Shown here: positions 22,336 to 33,981 of the stretch, piece by piece
How the letters are laid out: each line of letters opens with the position of its first letter
Numbering within the stretch: position 1 is the stretch's first letter
Assembly (NCBI GenBank): GCA_010093485.1
Contig: MU001512.1
Coordinates: 766,842 to 830,841 of the forward strand
DNA: 64,000 bases
DNA from: Karstenula rhodostoma CBS 690.94
Taxonomy: Eukaryota; Ascomycota; Dothideomycetes; Pleosporales; Didymosphaeriaceae
Direction of reading: 5' to 3'
The notes under the pieces: model-generated
Database searches by the model: none
The model's input: the letters and a program-made list of their open reading frames with translations, nothing else
What the model was told of the DNA's origin: nothing
Program-made: the position numbers and the translations under genes

Positions 22336-25300
22336 GGGAAATGTTGACGAAGACAAGGACCGCACAAATTTTTTTGAGTGATCAACTGTGCATGCGGGAG
22401 GTGGTGGGCTGCTGCAAGTATCCGCTCTGCCAACCAGTCAGTACAACGGGCACCCACGCGCTTTCATACACTCACATAGAAAGACGGGAGAACCGTTTGC
22501 ATAAGCACTAGCCTTCTATGCGCCGGGGAGAGTCAGCAAAGAATTCTTGCAGCGGACGGCCTGTCGGGTCGATACAGGGACGGGAACGTGTTTGCCGGAA
22601 TAAGATGTCGAGGAAGCAGCCTTCAGGTCACATATACATCATAAAAGCCCCACGCGTCACCGTAGAGCTACCACTGGCGTCGCAATGCCGCCACTTTCCT
22701 GGACGCCCGAATTCCTGTCATATGAAACATGATTAAGCCAGCCTCTACTGCGATGCTCTGATGGCGAACTTTCGAAGTGGAGCGGCGACCACACTTGAGA
22801 TCTTACGCGAAATATTAGGACTTTCAGCTCCCTCCGGTTGCGCCGCAACCATGTTTTCTAGAATAAGGCTGGGGCATCAGACCGAAAGAAGCATAGTCGA
22901 TGGCGGTTTCAGCGCTGTTGTGCGTCTTGTGGTGACGGTCGGAGGGCCCTTCAGCTGGTGTGTGGACGATGGCGTTTTTAACAGGGTGCGCAAGGGCCGC
23001 TGAATCAGGGTCGAGCCGAGATCCGATGCAAGGTGGAAGCAACGGCGAGCTGGACCTCGAACTCGCATATTCTCCTTTGCGCGCCCGCCACAAAGACAGG
23101 ACTCCGCGCCCGCAACCTCATTACGGAGACGCGGTGACACTGAGACAAGTCTCAGCTACCATGCGAACGCCCTGCCAAGGTCCCAAAACCTGGACTACAT
23201 CCACTTGACCAAACCGAGATACCGGGACATGACCTCGTCTGCTGCCAATGTACGAGCCTGCATCATAAATCATGGCCTAGTGGATTCCGCCTGTCAAACT
23301 ACCCCGATAACCGCCGTAGCCGTCACCGTCGCTCCAATGCTGTTGAAGTTGTCCTGCACTGTAACAGCGCCTAGGCACCATCTCCACAGCATGCTGTCCA
23401 TGGCTTCCTCAGCGTACGCGCATGGCGCTCGCGGGTTTGAGCTGCTAAAATAGTGCAGATCTCACATCTCGAATAAACGTCCCTCGTCCCGCGTGTTCAC
23501 CGCCGATCGATGCGCGTGATCATGGCCCCTTGACGATCGATTGTTAGCCATCGCCAGAAGCTACAAGGAGAGACGAGCTGGTAGCTATTCACAGTAGCCC
23601 GCTGCCATTCAGAGCTCTGGTCCCCTTGCTAATCGCAAAGAGAGCACGAGATCGCCTACCGTAGGGCTGACGCGACAGACAATGACTAAGTGCGGGGGAA
23701 GTCGCAACGAGTTGCTCGAATAACCATTCGTTGTCTCTACTTCCAGGAAATCGAGCTCGTACTGGAATTATTGTGGCATTGACATCGAGACTCCGAACTG
23801 GCATAATCGCAGCTCCAGCACCTCAGCTTCACTAACACCAGCCAACCAGCGCTCACTCCGACTTTGATCATCACGGCGATGCCCGAGGCGGATGTTGTTA
23901 AACTCACACGACGAGGAGGTACAGGTTAGACCCGGCGTGTGCGCCGCCTCGTCGAACTTGAAGAACACCCACCACTGATTGCTTGCGGCAAATTTCACAC
24001 TCGATAGGGCGTGCTACCAAAAGTGAGATCGAAATCGCGGTCTCCGATTTTTTTCGAATTTCAGCTAGCTTGACCAAGTATTGCGAGGTCTTACGGAGAG
24101 GCCGAGTTTCTCGCTGATTCCGTCGCCACCAATCACGTGGTCAACACGATTAGAATCACGAGGTCTTGGCCGAAGGCAGCAAACCTACAATATTCCCATC
24201 CGCAAGTCAGTAAAGTGTACTTTGTATTGGATGTCGAGATTTGGCATCTAGCGCATTAGCACGCGATCAAACGGCCAGGACTTACATCCAATATCGTGTT
24301 CCATGCACAGCCACATTCACACCTCGTATCCACAGTTCTGAGGGGCCACAATAGAGCATAAATGAGCTCCAAGATCGTGGCCTCAATCTCGTGTCCCGTC
24401 TTCATGGGTATGCCTTGCACAGCCATGGTCTGGTCGTTTGACCGGTATTGCTGCAGTAATGCTGGTCCCACTGCATCGCCTCTTGCTACACCGGTATCTG
24501 CGTTGCGGGGTCCTCGGGGCTAACATCACGCCACGGCATCCGGAGTCAAGAAATCTCGGGGCCCTGATGGAGCTGCGCCCCCATTGTCTTGCTCTATGTT
24601 CTCGGCCCTCAACCGTATGGTGGTTAGGTTCTCTTAAGTATTCAGTCATATCGCGCGCATACGCTGCTTCATTGGTATGAAACATAGTAAGCTGAGCTAA
24701 TGCAAACATCTTCGCCGTGTCCTTTGTCGTTCCTGTACAATCAGAATACACTTCCATAACGGTTGTCACAAGACCGGCCTACCGCAGTACCGCCATTCGC
24801 ATTAACATCCCAAGTCGGTATAGAAAGATGTAGCTTTGACTATAAGCCTGCTTGCGTAACCCAGCCACCATGTGGTAACCTCAGAGCATCAGGATACCTA
24901 GCTCTTGCTAGCTTCCCACATACTATGTCCTCTCTACAAAAGCCCGGAAGTTATCTGCTCAGAGATCAGCTCAATACACACGGTGATCTCTGGGTAGAAC
25001 CAGCGCCATCCGCGGCTGGTCTAGCACTTTTTGCTTATGATGGGCTCTGAGATGGATGCGGGGCAGATGAGGTCCATAGGCGTACACGGTTCGATAAGGG
25101 TGCGGAGAGATGAGAGGTCCTGGCGATGTTACTATATGTATCAGCTAGGGGAAACACCTTTTTGTGATATTTTTGTACTCCACACACTCGATAACTCGAT
25201 CTTTTTGTCACTATTTCCCTCCAGACTATGTATCAGATACTAGTATATCGATTCCAGACAGCCCGATCATACTGTCATTGCCTGCACTTTGAGATATAGT

Positions 25301-25739
25301 TCTGGATTCAGTCCACCTGCACAAGCTACAATTAAAAAATACAGTAGCTATGACTCTGCATCGCTTTGAACAACTCCTTGCACGACCGTCATATGGACTA
25401 CGTATTCGGAACTATCGATACCTTTCTCCGCATTCATCGTTCCACTCACATTTTACCGCGTCGTGCAGTGGACTCTAGTACATTCCTGGTCCTATTGACT
25501 AGACACTTGCTAGGTCAGACCAATCCCGCGAGTAGACATCAGCGATCAAAAGAAAACTCTTGCCAAGATAATGCGGACGTCTTGCGGTGGTGTTTGGCGG
25601 AGGTGGAGTCGACCCGACGACGCTAAGATCCGAGCTCGGGCCATGCTCTCACGTCTTTTCGACATGGACGACAGCTACATCGCCATCGCCATCGCCATCG
25701 TCATTCCGCCGGCCACCTCGCACTCCCACCACCATCACC
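22336..25739. other. Gene-poor stretch, about 3.4 kb
   Basis: I found no gene that I can support. A minus-strand frame between 24256 and 24769 has protein-like segments (MFALAQLTMFHTNEAAYARDMTEYL; MKTGHEIEATILELIYALL) in two different frames, possibly a worn-out gene. The final 60 bases before PHB1 are C-rich leader with a CATCGC tandem. Confidence 0.4.
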
Positions 25740-26695
25740 ATGGCTGGAATTCCGCAGTCCATCTTCCGCTGGGCCGTCCCCGGCGCCATCGCTATCAGCT
25801 TTGCGCAGGCCTCCTTGTACGATGTCAAGGGTGGAACCCGCGCCGTCATCTTCGATAGGGTATCCGGTGTGAAGGAGCAGGTCGTCAACGAGGGCACACA
25901 TTTCCTGGTCCCGTGGCTGCAGAAGGCAATCGTCTACGATGTGAGGACGCGACCGAGGAATATCTCCACAACGACGGGTAGCAAGGACCTGCAGATGGTT
26001 ACCCTCACGCTGAGGGTGCTGCACCGTCCCGAAGTGAAGATGCTGCCCAAGATCTACCAGGTGAGCCCGTCTTCCCCGCTCCTCGGCAACGAGTCGTACA
26101 GGCCAGAAACATGGACAACCGCATAGGCGCTCGAAAGTGGCGGATTTCACGTACAATTGCTGATCGCCCCCAGAACCTCGGTCTCGACTACGACGAGCGT
26201 GTGCTCCCTTCAATTGGAAACGAAGTCTTGAAAGCCATCGTTGCCCAGTTCGACGCTGCCGAGCTCATCACCCAGCGAGAAGCCGTCTCTAACCGCATCC
26301 GCAACGACCTTCTCAAGCGCGCCGGCGAGTTCAATATCGCGCTCGAAGATGTCTCCATCACACACATGACCTTCGGAAAGGAGTTCACCAGGGCCGTCGA
26401 GGAAAAGCAGATTGCACAGCAGGAGGCGGAGCGTGCACGGTTCATCGTTGAGAAGGCAGAGCAAGAGAGGCAAGCAAACGTCATCCGCGCAGAGGGTGAG
26501 GCCGAGGCTGCCGATACCATCAGCAAGGCCGTTGCGAAGAGCGGTGACGGCTTAATCATGATCCGAAGAATCGAGACGCAGAAGGACATTGCACAGCTAT
26601 TGGCAAGGAACCCGAACATCTCGTATCTGCCAAATGGCGGCGCAGGCGGCGAGGGCAAGTCCGGCGGGAGCTTTCTCTTGGGCTTGAGAAATTAG
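25740..26695 (+). CDS. PHB1: Prohibitin-1
   Basis: Subunit of the ring-shaped PHB1/PHB2 complex of the mitochondrial inner membrane, which stabilises newly made membrane proteins and regulates the m-AAA protease. The 280-residue protein has the N-terminal hydrophobic anchor ([27 protein letters not shown]) and the SPFH/band-7 core ([57 protein letters not shown]). A coiled-coil of Glu/Lys/Arg with [17 protein letters not shown] follows, and the tail ends in FLLGLRN. Exons are 25740-26060 and 26174-26695; the 113-nt intron (GTGAGC...CCCCAG) joins KIYQ to NLGLDYDE in phase. The length and residues match fungal PHB1 throughout, and it looks fully functional. Confidence 0.93.
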
Positions 26696-27467
26696 GATGT
26701 TGTTGAGAGTCATACTGGATAATCACTGGCGAACATTCATGGCCAGCGACATTTGGCGTATGCTGTATAATACTACCTGTGAGCATGATATATTCACTGT
26801 AACTTAGGGAATCAGACTCCTCTTTCGTCTCCATTCATAATGCGTTGTCCATCTTTGCGCGCAGTTAGAGCTCGCGGTGCATTCATGCTTTTCATGACAT
26901 GTTTTCCATTTGCCACGCGGAGACATCTTTTCGTACGAATGAAGCCAACATCGCAAACCCTCCAGCATGGGCGGGTATGCTTCTGACGAACACACATCAC
27001 AATGGAATATCCCTCGCTATGACGTCACGCGTTGGTTCATCCAGTCTCCAGCTCTGTTGTCCAACAGGTCTCTCATACCCTCACTTGTGCCACCTGCAGT
27101 TCTACAGTCCTGGAAATGGGCGCTCCGCATATCACCCGCTCTTAGCTCGCCTAGATTGTGCCACGATAAACTTTTCTGGATCCACATATACGGCCTTTAA
27201 ATATATCTACAACCAACATATTCGTCCCGCAGCTAAGTCCTAGATATATTTCTAACTCCGCGCAAGTGTTCCTCCCCGCTAAAACCACGGTCGTTCCCGT
27301 AATCCATTCTTCGGCAATCCCATACGTACTTTCACTCCACGGTCGTCACTCCCTCCGACGTCCATAATAAACATATTCAAAACAGCACCAAACAACCACT
27401 CAAACTAACTTGTGCGTGCTACTGCCGCAGCCTCGCCTACCTCCTATAGTTAGAGGATTGAGAAGAT
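26696..27467. other. 3' flank of PHB1 and intergenic
   Basis: No gene is visible. It is pyrimidine-rich between 27260 and 27440. Confidence 0.45.
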
Positions 27468-27817
27468 GCCTCAACTACGCTTTGTCATTGTGCAAAGTGT
27501 AAAAAGTCGTTTGGCGGTGCGTTCGGGGTGACGGGTAACGGGATTCGGTTGACGGTTTGTCCGGAGTTTTGTAGTTTTGTAGTAAGTGCGTGAGTACGGT
27601 CATGACCCCGGTTCCTTTGCTTATCCCCAAAAATGAGGGCTCTTCAACTGACACATACTAGGAGCAAGCAAAACACATTTTCCGCTTTGCCGTCTTCGGC
27701 TCGCTGGACGAGCCGTCTGAGCTGCCGCCCAAGGGAGAGTGGTTCTATTCGCAGCACGAGGACTGGATGCCAGTGATTCCAGGTAAGCCGGCTCAGGCTC
27801 AGTTCCACAAGCAGTGA
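27468..27817 (+). pseudogene. GFA-domain (CENP-V/GFA) protein remnant
   Basis: Two exon-like pieces of a GFA-family protein (glutathione-dependent formaldehyde-activating fold, zinc-binding) are visible. The first, to 27581, reads TLCHCAKCKKSFGGAFGV, the family's second zinc motif. After an 80-nt intron (27582-27661, GTAAGT...CTGAC...ACTAG) comes HIFRFAVFGSLDEP, then a WFYSQHEDWMPVIPG segment, ending at TGA 27815-27817 after FHKQ. No N-terminal exon with the first CxCG motif is found. Just before CHC the expected LNYAL block is present but in another frame (CTC AAC TAC GCT TTG), which suggests a frameshift. I therefore call it a remnant; a missed small exon could still rescue it. Confidence 0.5.
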
Positions 27818-28283
27818 TTTGTGCACTTATTTGGACGTTTAAGAGGCGCTTATGATACCCGAATGAGCTGGGAGACGTCATGGTTGAGAATACAATGTCA
27901 CTCTATCAGAATTGATGTTTGTTTTGTGGAAGAGAAAGCTGATCTGTATAAACACTCTCCAGAAACGGGAAATTGAAGAATGAAATGAAGACGAATTGTT
28001 CGTTTGTGGATTGGCCCTTGCCCGAACTCAGAAGGGAACGACACTGTTTACCTTCCTACTGATCTCGATCCTGCATCCTCATACAAGGTAGGCAAGCAAG
28101 GAACTCAAACATTTTCTTGCGATTGTCACGAACTCGCAGAGCTCGGAGCGACCATCAGCGGCGTTCGAATTTCTCGTTACAATTGCTGGTGATACCCATC
28201 GCTGTGCTGCCTTGCAGTGCACTTCGAGCCCGCAATTGACAGCCCCCAATCGAAATTCAGCAGTGTCTCGCGCGCACCTTTTC
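27818..28283. other. Intergenic
   Basis: Contains only a short Cys-bearing ORF (28004-28192), annotated separately. Confidence 0.4.
28004..28192 (+). CDS. Possible small Cys-containing ORF or exon
   Basis: A 62-codon frame without its own ATG (first codon TTG) contains PCPNSEGNDTVYLPTDLDP and FSCDCHELAEL and ends RYNCW. It has four cysteines and no visible signal peptide. It could be the last exon of a small secreted protein or chance. An upstream in-frame stop at 27986 means that any start must come through an intron. Confidence 0.2.
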   Translation: MWIGPCPNSEGNDTVYLPTDLDPASSYKVGKQGTQTFSCDCHELAELGATISGVRISRYNCW

Positions 28284-29678
28284 CTATTCAAATTCTGTCT
28301 CACTGACCCAGACCTGCTCGGGTTCCCTTTTCTTCCACCAGCGTGCGAAAGTCGCACTCCAAGTCTCCTTGGCCCTGTGCCTTTTCCAGAAATCAGTACC
28401 TTCCGCGTTCCATTCGAAAGCCATCGTCCGCGAACCCCCGACTATGGTCCTTTGGAAGTCATAGCCTTCGGGTAGGCCTGTAATACGCTCAACCTGGGGC
28501 TTCACAGACCCATCCTCTTTATTGTGATATTTGAGTTGCAGTGTGACAGGCTGACGGCCCCCCTCATGACAAAGGACAGCAGAGTTCCTGCAGGGCGCGC
28601 CGCAGCCGCACACGCATGGTGACATGAGCCTGCGAGGGATCCCTGGATACCGTCTCTTCGAGTTACCTTCTTCGACAAACCCAGTGGAACTAAATTCATG
28701 CATCGAGGCGGTGTGTATACAGTCTGGGTCATCTTCTTGAGGCCACTTGACGCTCCACTTTTCACCCTTCTGCCACATATAAGAATGTCCGTTGATTATG
28801 TTATCGAGAGTGTCGGACAACAACAGAGGTACAAAGCCTTCTGGACTAGTCACGGGAGACCGGCCGTGTAGAGCACCTGCGCGGGCCGCCGATACTTCTG
28901 GGGTGTGGATTTCGAAATATGTGAGTGCGGGAAAGATTAACAGAGAGTTTGTGACGTATGTTGCACAATGGTTGGTAGCAGTTGGATACAGGAATGGAAG
29001 GTCGTACGCCAGACGGGAGATGGCGTTGACATGCAGTTCAGAGAGTAGTGCCGTGAGTTGTGTTAGGGCGAGGTATGTAGGTACTACATTGTACATTGAT
29101 GTCTTGAAAGTGTGGTGGCTGAAGGCAAAGAGTGTAGCGTCCAGGTAGATCTTGCGGCATGTCGACAGTAGGGACAAAGGGTGCGAGCGTCCGGTATCAA
29201 CGTCTTCTTCATATGAGCCATCGTTTAGTATTCCCCTCGAGGTTTCAATGACAGGCTGGTTCGCGACTTCTTTTTCTTCTTCGTTTTCCTCCTCTTGCAG
29301 GATAGCACTAAGATCTCCCCACAGATATGCGTATATTAGATTCCGTACTTCAGCTGGCAATCGTCCCGCAAGGTGACTTTGCCCTTGGGAGTGCACCGCA
29401 TCAGCCTTCCATGTTCTTTGCGTTGGTCGATGCACTCTCTGCTCCTTGATGTGCCCCACCCTGCGTCCGTCGATATACTGTGGCGTTGTCATTGCTTTCT
29501 CAGGCATCTTATAGTATGTCGGTTTCACAGGTTGGTATCTCGCTCTAATTTCGATCGGTGTCCAACCCTGTTGCATGTGGTTCGTCTCCGCGGTAGCCTG
29601 ATCGTCGACCCCAGCCCAGCCCCAAGACACTTCGCCCCGCCAGGCATCAACGCATGTGCACAGTCCCTCGATCGACAT
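28284..29678 (-). CDS. 2EXR/F-box-like fungal protein
   Basis: A single-exon protein of up to 464 residues. It carries the fungal motif RLPAEVRNLIYAYLW, followed downstream by LSLLSTCRKIYLDA, the pattern of the 2EXR and F-box-like domain proteins that are abundant in Dothideomycetes. Acidic EEENEEEKE separates the two parts. A Cys cluster (SPCVCGCGAPCRNS) and a Trp-rich, basic C-terminus (FARWWKKREPEQVW) follow. The role is unknown; by analogy it may be a substrate adaptor. The start is uncertain: 29678 is the first ATG in frame, but later ATGs (MQQGWTP, MPEKAMTTPQ) precede the domain and are equally plausible. Confidence 0.7.
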   Translation of the reverse strand: MSIEGLCTCVDAWRGEVSWGWAGVDDQATAETNHMQQGWTPIEIRARYQPVKPTYYKMPEKAMTTPQYIDGRRVGHIKEQRVHRPTQRTWKADAVHSQGQSHLAGRLPAEVRNLIYAYLWGDLSAILQEEENEEEKEVANQPVIETSRGILNDGSYEEDVDTGRSHPLSLLSTCRKIYLDATLFAFSHHTFKTSMYNVVPTYLALTQLTALLSELHVNAISRLAYDLPFLYPTATNHCATYVTNSLLIFPALTYFEIHTPEVSAARAGALHGRSPVTSPEGFVPLLLSDTLDNIINGHSYMWQKGEKWSVKWPQEDDPDCIHTASMHEFSSTGFVEEGNSKRRYPGIPRRLMSPCVCGCGAPCRNSAVLCHEGGRQPVTLQLKYHNKEDGSVKPQVERITGLPEGYDFQRTIVGGSRTMAFEWNAEGTDFWKRHRAKETWSATFARWWKKREPEQVWVSETEFE

Positions 29679-30904
29679 CAAGCATTCGTAACACCGCCAC
29701 ACGTCTAATCAAACCTCGACCAACCACCACCTCTCTCATCATCTGCCCTATCGTGGCCCGACAGCGCATCCTGTTTTCGGGCGGGAAATCCGGAAAGAAA
29801 GAAGCACATGGCACAGCCCGCAGGCAACAGCATACAGTAACACGTCCCTACCACGTACGCGCCGACGCGAAGTCACATGCCGTAGCAGCGCCAACAAAAA
29901 CGGTCCAGCCAGCATTGTTGGGAGGCAAACAACATGATGACTCGGCGCCAGCGCAAGAATCGCTCATCTTGTTCAACGCACCAGAGGAACCTGGCCTGCG
30001 ATGAGGGGTTTACGATCTGAGGTGCGCAGCAAAGTACGAGAAGGGCGGCGACGTAAGCCGGAGCCCACGGGTGGTGGCCGTCCTCAACCCTGGGTGCATA
30101 CGAAGCCACTAGCCCGGTGAGCTCGGAGTGCGTACCAAGCACACAAGGCGGCCGAGCCTTTGCCTTGTGGCCGGCGGAGGGACCATGTGCTCCGCCTTAC
30201 TTGGCTAGCCTGGTGCTCTTGCAATCCCTACTCGACTACGTGGGCGTGAGATTCCCAAATCTGAAGGACGTAACGTGGTATAGCGAGTACGAAGAGAGTG
30301 GAGAGTGTCAGCCTTATTAGGCAGCTACTGCACGGTAGATGGAAGATTGCGCCATCAGACTGCACGTGTGATATTGGTCGCGGCTCATACATACGAGGTG
30401 TATCAGGACTTGGTTACAATGTTTGATTAAGTTGCGAGTGGCTAACAATGGTGCGGTTGACCTTTAAGTGTTCTAGAGTGTGTAGCATATGGCCTATCAT
30501 GAATGCCGTCCATCTTCCGGTCTAAGTGAGTGAAGTATGTTCAACCTGCCGTGGAAATCGTCAAGATGCGCGTAACCAGACACGCTGCCTCCCATCCACA
30601 TGTTCCTCCCACCCGCCGAACACCGATAGACAAATTAAGCTAAGCAAATATGTGCATGTAATCGAGACGCTCTCTACTATATACAACGAGCGTCCTTCTA
30701 CCAGAGAAAATGATTTGGAAATCGGTTTGTGAGAAGGGAAAATCATGCTATGCAAGCCAAACTGCTCGCCGAGTACTGAATGCCGAGACGGCATTAGACA
30801 TCAATACTTGAACGAAAGAGACGACAACAAGTCGGTAGGCATATAGTCGTGAGACAAATGACCCATCTATCCAAGTGTTTTGTGAAGATGAAACGCGTCG
30901 CATA
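29679..30904. other. Intergenic, about 1.2 kb
   Basis: No supported gene. A plus-strand frame ending at 30317 (AGAHGWW...SGECQPY) reads protein-like for about 85 codons but has an upstream stop at 30054 and no splice partner that I could justify. Confidence 0.4.
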
Positions 30905-33900
30905 TCATCGGCGTTGCTGCAGCGCCATGACCGCTGCTTCGAGTTGACGCAGTCTCGCATCCTTTTCCTCGTTCTCCCGTCGTAGCCGCTTGACTTCAGA
31001 GCGAAGATCGCTGTCGTCCTTCTCTTCTGTAATGCTGATCTCGGACGGGCGTTTGCGTTTGAGTGCAAGCTGTGCCTCATCTTCTTCGACAATGCGTTCA
31101 TATTGCAGCTCCGCTGGCATGCGGACATCTGCGGCAAGGCTTGATTGTCTTTGTTCCCGAGGGATGATGAGGTGACCCAGGTCGGCAGACATGCTTGTCC
31201 GGCGATGCACACGGCGGATGTGCTCGGCAAGATTCTCCTTCCGCGTGAAGCCGGACCCTGAGCTGCGCTTGCAGTCGGCGAAGGGACAGAACAGGGACTT
31301 CTTGGTGCCGCCGTGCATTTTGTGTACCTCGCGCTCATGACGCAAAAGTCCGCCGCTGTATGTGAAGCCTTGCAGCTTTTCACACCCTTGGAAGTTACAC
31401 TTGTAGGGACGGTCATGCTTGTCCATGTGCTTGCTATGGAATGGTCAGTAGAGATCTTGGTAATGCAGTATGATCAACTCACCTCCACTCGCACTTGCGG
31501 TCGAACGTTTGACCAGCGCATTCACTATGCTTGCATATCATCTTCCCATCATGGTTCCTCGGTGGTTCTTCGGACCTTTTGTAGGCATGGTTCCTTCGAG
31601 GTGATTCAGCGTCTTCAGGTTCGCCTTGAGAAGATGTGTCTTCAGATTGTTGTCGGATGTGACCCTGGGAGCTGGTGACAGAAAACCTTCGGTGGCCGTC
31701 TGCAGGCGACAAGAGCGGTGAATGGGAGTCAGCAAGGCTGACGGGCGTAGGCATATTAGAATTAGAGTTGAGAGAAGGTGTACGCTCGTGCCTGTATGCC
31801 GAAAACCCGTGTGCAGGAGAGTGCTCAGCTATGGTGTTGTTTCCCATGATGAACTCGGAAAAGTCCGTGTTGACGTTGATAGAGGGAGCCTGAGGCGATT
31901 GGGTAGAGGATGGAAATATATCGAAGGCCGCGAAACCTGGGTGTGGCGCAGCGTAGCCCTCAGTTTCCGCGGTGCCGGTGACTCGCACGCTTGGAATACT
32001 GGTCGTCAGATGACGCGTAGTCCTCTGTGGCAAAGAATTGGGCGGAAACTGTTGCCAAGCGTTGTCGAAGTTCTGGTCCAAGTGCTGCGTGGGAAACACG
32101 GTTAGGGCGGTGGCTTGGATATCGGGCAACAAATTACTAAGGTTGGAATTATCTACCGGCGAGGTGGCTGGGAACTGAGGGTAATAAGTACCCAAGCCTA
32201 GGCCATGTTAGCTGCACACATCTTCGGAAGCGCAGGCTGAAACCGATCGTATGGTGCAATGTGAAGCAGGCAGAAGAGGATGTGAGTCAAGCGGCGAAGC
32301 GCACTTACCAGCTAATCCCTGTCGTCCCAGTCCGCTATCCACACCACGTGATACACCTTGGCGAGCCTGAGGAACTCCAGATTCCAAATCCCCCGGCATC
32401 CACGATTCCGCGTTTCGCAACCTCAGGTCCATGCCGCTGCTGAGGCCCACGCTACTGTTACGCTGGGGGCGCTGCGGCGCGCCCGTGAGCTCCAGGCCAA
32501 AGTTCATGTCTGTTTCCATTAGCACCGAAACGCCCGTCTCCACGATGCCGAGCGCACACTTACACTCTGTTGGCTCGGGTGGCCGCCATCCCGCAAGATC
32601 GACGTGCTGCAGGACTGCCTCCCGCGGCACTCGGTCGTTGTTTGTCTGGTCCTCGGCATAAAACATCCAACAGACACCCCACAGCACAGCCAGCGACGGC
32701 TTGATGTCGAGCGATGTCGAGAGGGGCCGAGGCTTGTCGGAAAACTCGGTGAACCAGCTCAGCAGCCTGTATTGCCTCTTGTCGTAGCCCCCGAGAAGCA
32801 AGAGGTCAAGCGCCTTGCGGGAGAGTGCAGTCACCAGCTGTGAATGCAGCCTCATGAGCAGATGCTCGTAGTTGGCCAGGAAGACCGTATCAAAGTTGAT
32901 GCCTGCGTCATGACCTTGCGCCACGAGCCATTCATCGTCGAACTGTGTTCGGCAGCTCTGGAGGACGGCGATTGCATCGTGGACGGCAATCAGCAATTGG
33001 GCAACTTCGTTCAGAGAGCATGTTTCGAAGCTGATCTCCGTCTTCTGTTTGAGGAAAAGCTCGCGGTCGCCGGCAACAGCGGACAAAGGACTTCCGCAAA
33101 TGCTAACCTTGGTGTCGATGGAGGCAAGAGTCCTACCCGAAAGCTTAGCGGGGTGAGCCAAACGTGACATTGTTTCTGAACCTACTGCTGCACCTGTATC
33201 CTAGACTTGTTTCGAAGCGAGGGCTGGTGCTCTCCTCGGATCTGTAGTTTCAGGGATGGACGGCGCTTGCGCTTGCTTTGGTTCTTGTAAACACCACTTG
33301 CGGCAAGAATAGTCTGTCGATTATGCGAGCGTGACCGCGGGCACTCCGTTTGGAGCATTCTGAGCTTCTTCATGTCCAGGCTAGCGCAGATCTGGGCACC
33401 AAGAATAGCAGCATGGTCCACATTTGGCGGCCCGGGTCTGAGGCGCCTGCGAAGCTGCTTGACGAATTGGACAACCTTGAGGGTGAGATCGATGCCAGAT
33501 TGCGAGCGCGTTGTATGGATCGCCATGGCTTCGTCAATGACCGGGAGGGTCTGTCGTCGTAAGAAGAGGCGCAAGTAAAGGTCCGATGGGGCACCGGAGG
33601 GCTTGTATTTGTCTTCCCCGTCATGATGGCTATGTAATGCTTGAGAGAGGAGCCTGGAGAATGTGTTCACCGCCAGCTTCACCAGGGTTCTTGCCGCCAC
33701 AGTCCCCTGTGATTCGCCGAAAGCCGTCACCGCCACACTGTGTGGCTAGGTCGCCCTCCCGAGCACCCTTTTGCGACGCTCCCGTCCTATCATCACCAAA
33801 GCTTAATGGGATCCGGCCTACACATGATATCAGAAAGAGGCGCAGTCATTTGTTGATGAGTACGGCGTTCACGTAGGCGCACAGCTGGATCACTCGCGGG

Positions 33901-33981
33901 ACCACTGCCCACGACCATCTTGTTGTTGTTGCCTTGAGATGGTGCCTTCTCCTTCCTATTGCGCTCAACTTCATTATGCAT
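30905..33981 (-). CDS. C2H2 zinc-finger transcription factor, long N-terminal region
   Basis: A probable DNA-binding regulator. A five-exon model keeps phase throughout: 33824-33981, 33194-33737, 32309-33143, 31483-32197 and 30905-31433 (926 residues). Near the C-terminus are three C2H2 fingers: CKHSEC...KHMDKH, CNFQGC...RHEREVH and CPFADC...EHIRRVH. A basic-acidic coiled-coil tail follows (SEVKRLRRENEEKDARLRQL). The first two thirds hold a helical region (TLVKLAVNTFSRLL; NEVAQLLIAVHDAIAVLQ; LLMRLHSQLVTALSRKAL), then a disordered Ser/Pro-rich part. The last two introns (111 and 49 nt) are secure; the 86-nt first intron makes a convincing APLSDI-IVAVTAFGES junction. The 50-nt intron at 33144-33193 (GTGCAG...CTAAG) is the weakest. 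If it is wrong, the finger protein may start at ATG 33170 or 32505. Confidence 0.7.

Noticed and set aside
24256..24769. Protein-like minus-strand segments in two frames
   Set aside because: Stops separate them, no splice sites fit and no family is recognised; at most an old relic.
25671..25739. Upstream in-frame extension of PHB1
   Set aside because: The extra residues come from a CATCGC tandem and leader; family length and the MAGIPQ start fit 25740.
29654..30320. Plus-strand frames (116 and about 85 codons) upstream of the 2EXR-like gene
   Set aside because: No phase-consistent splice joins them and no domain is visible; probably promoter sequence.
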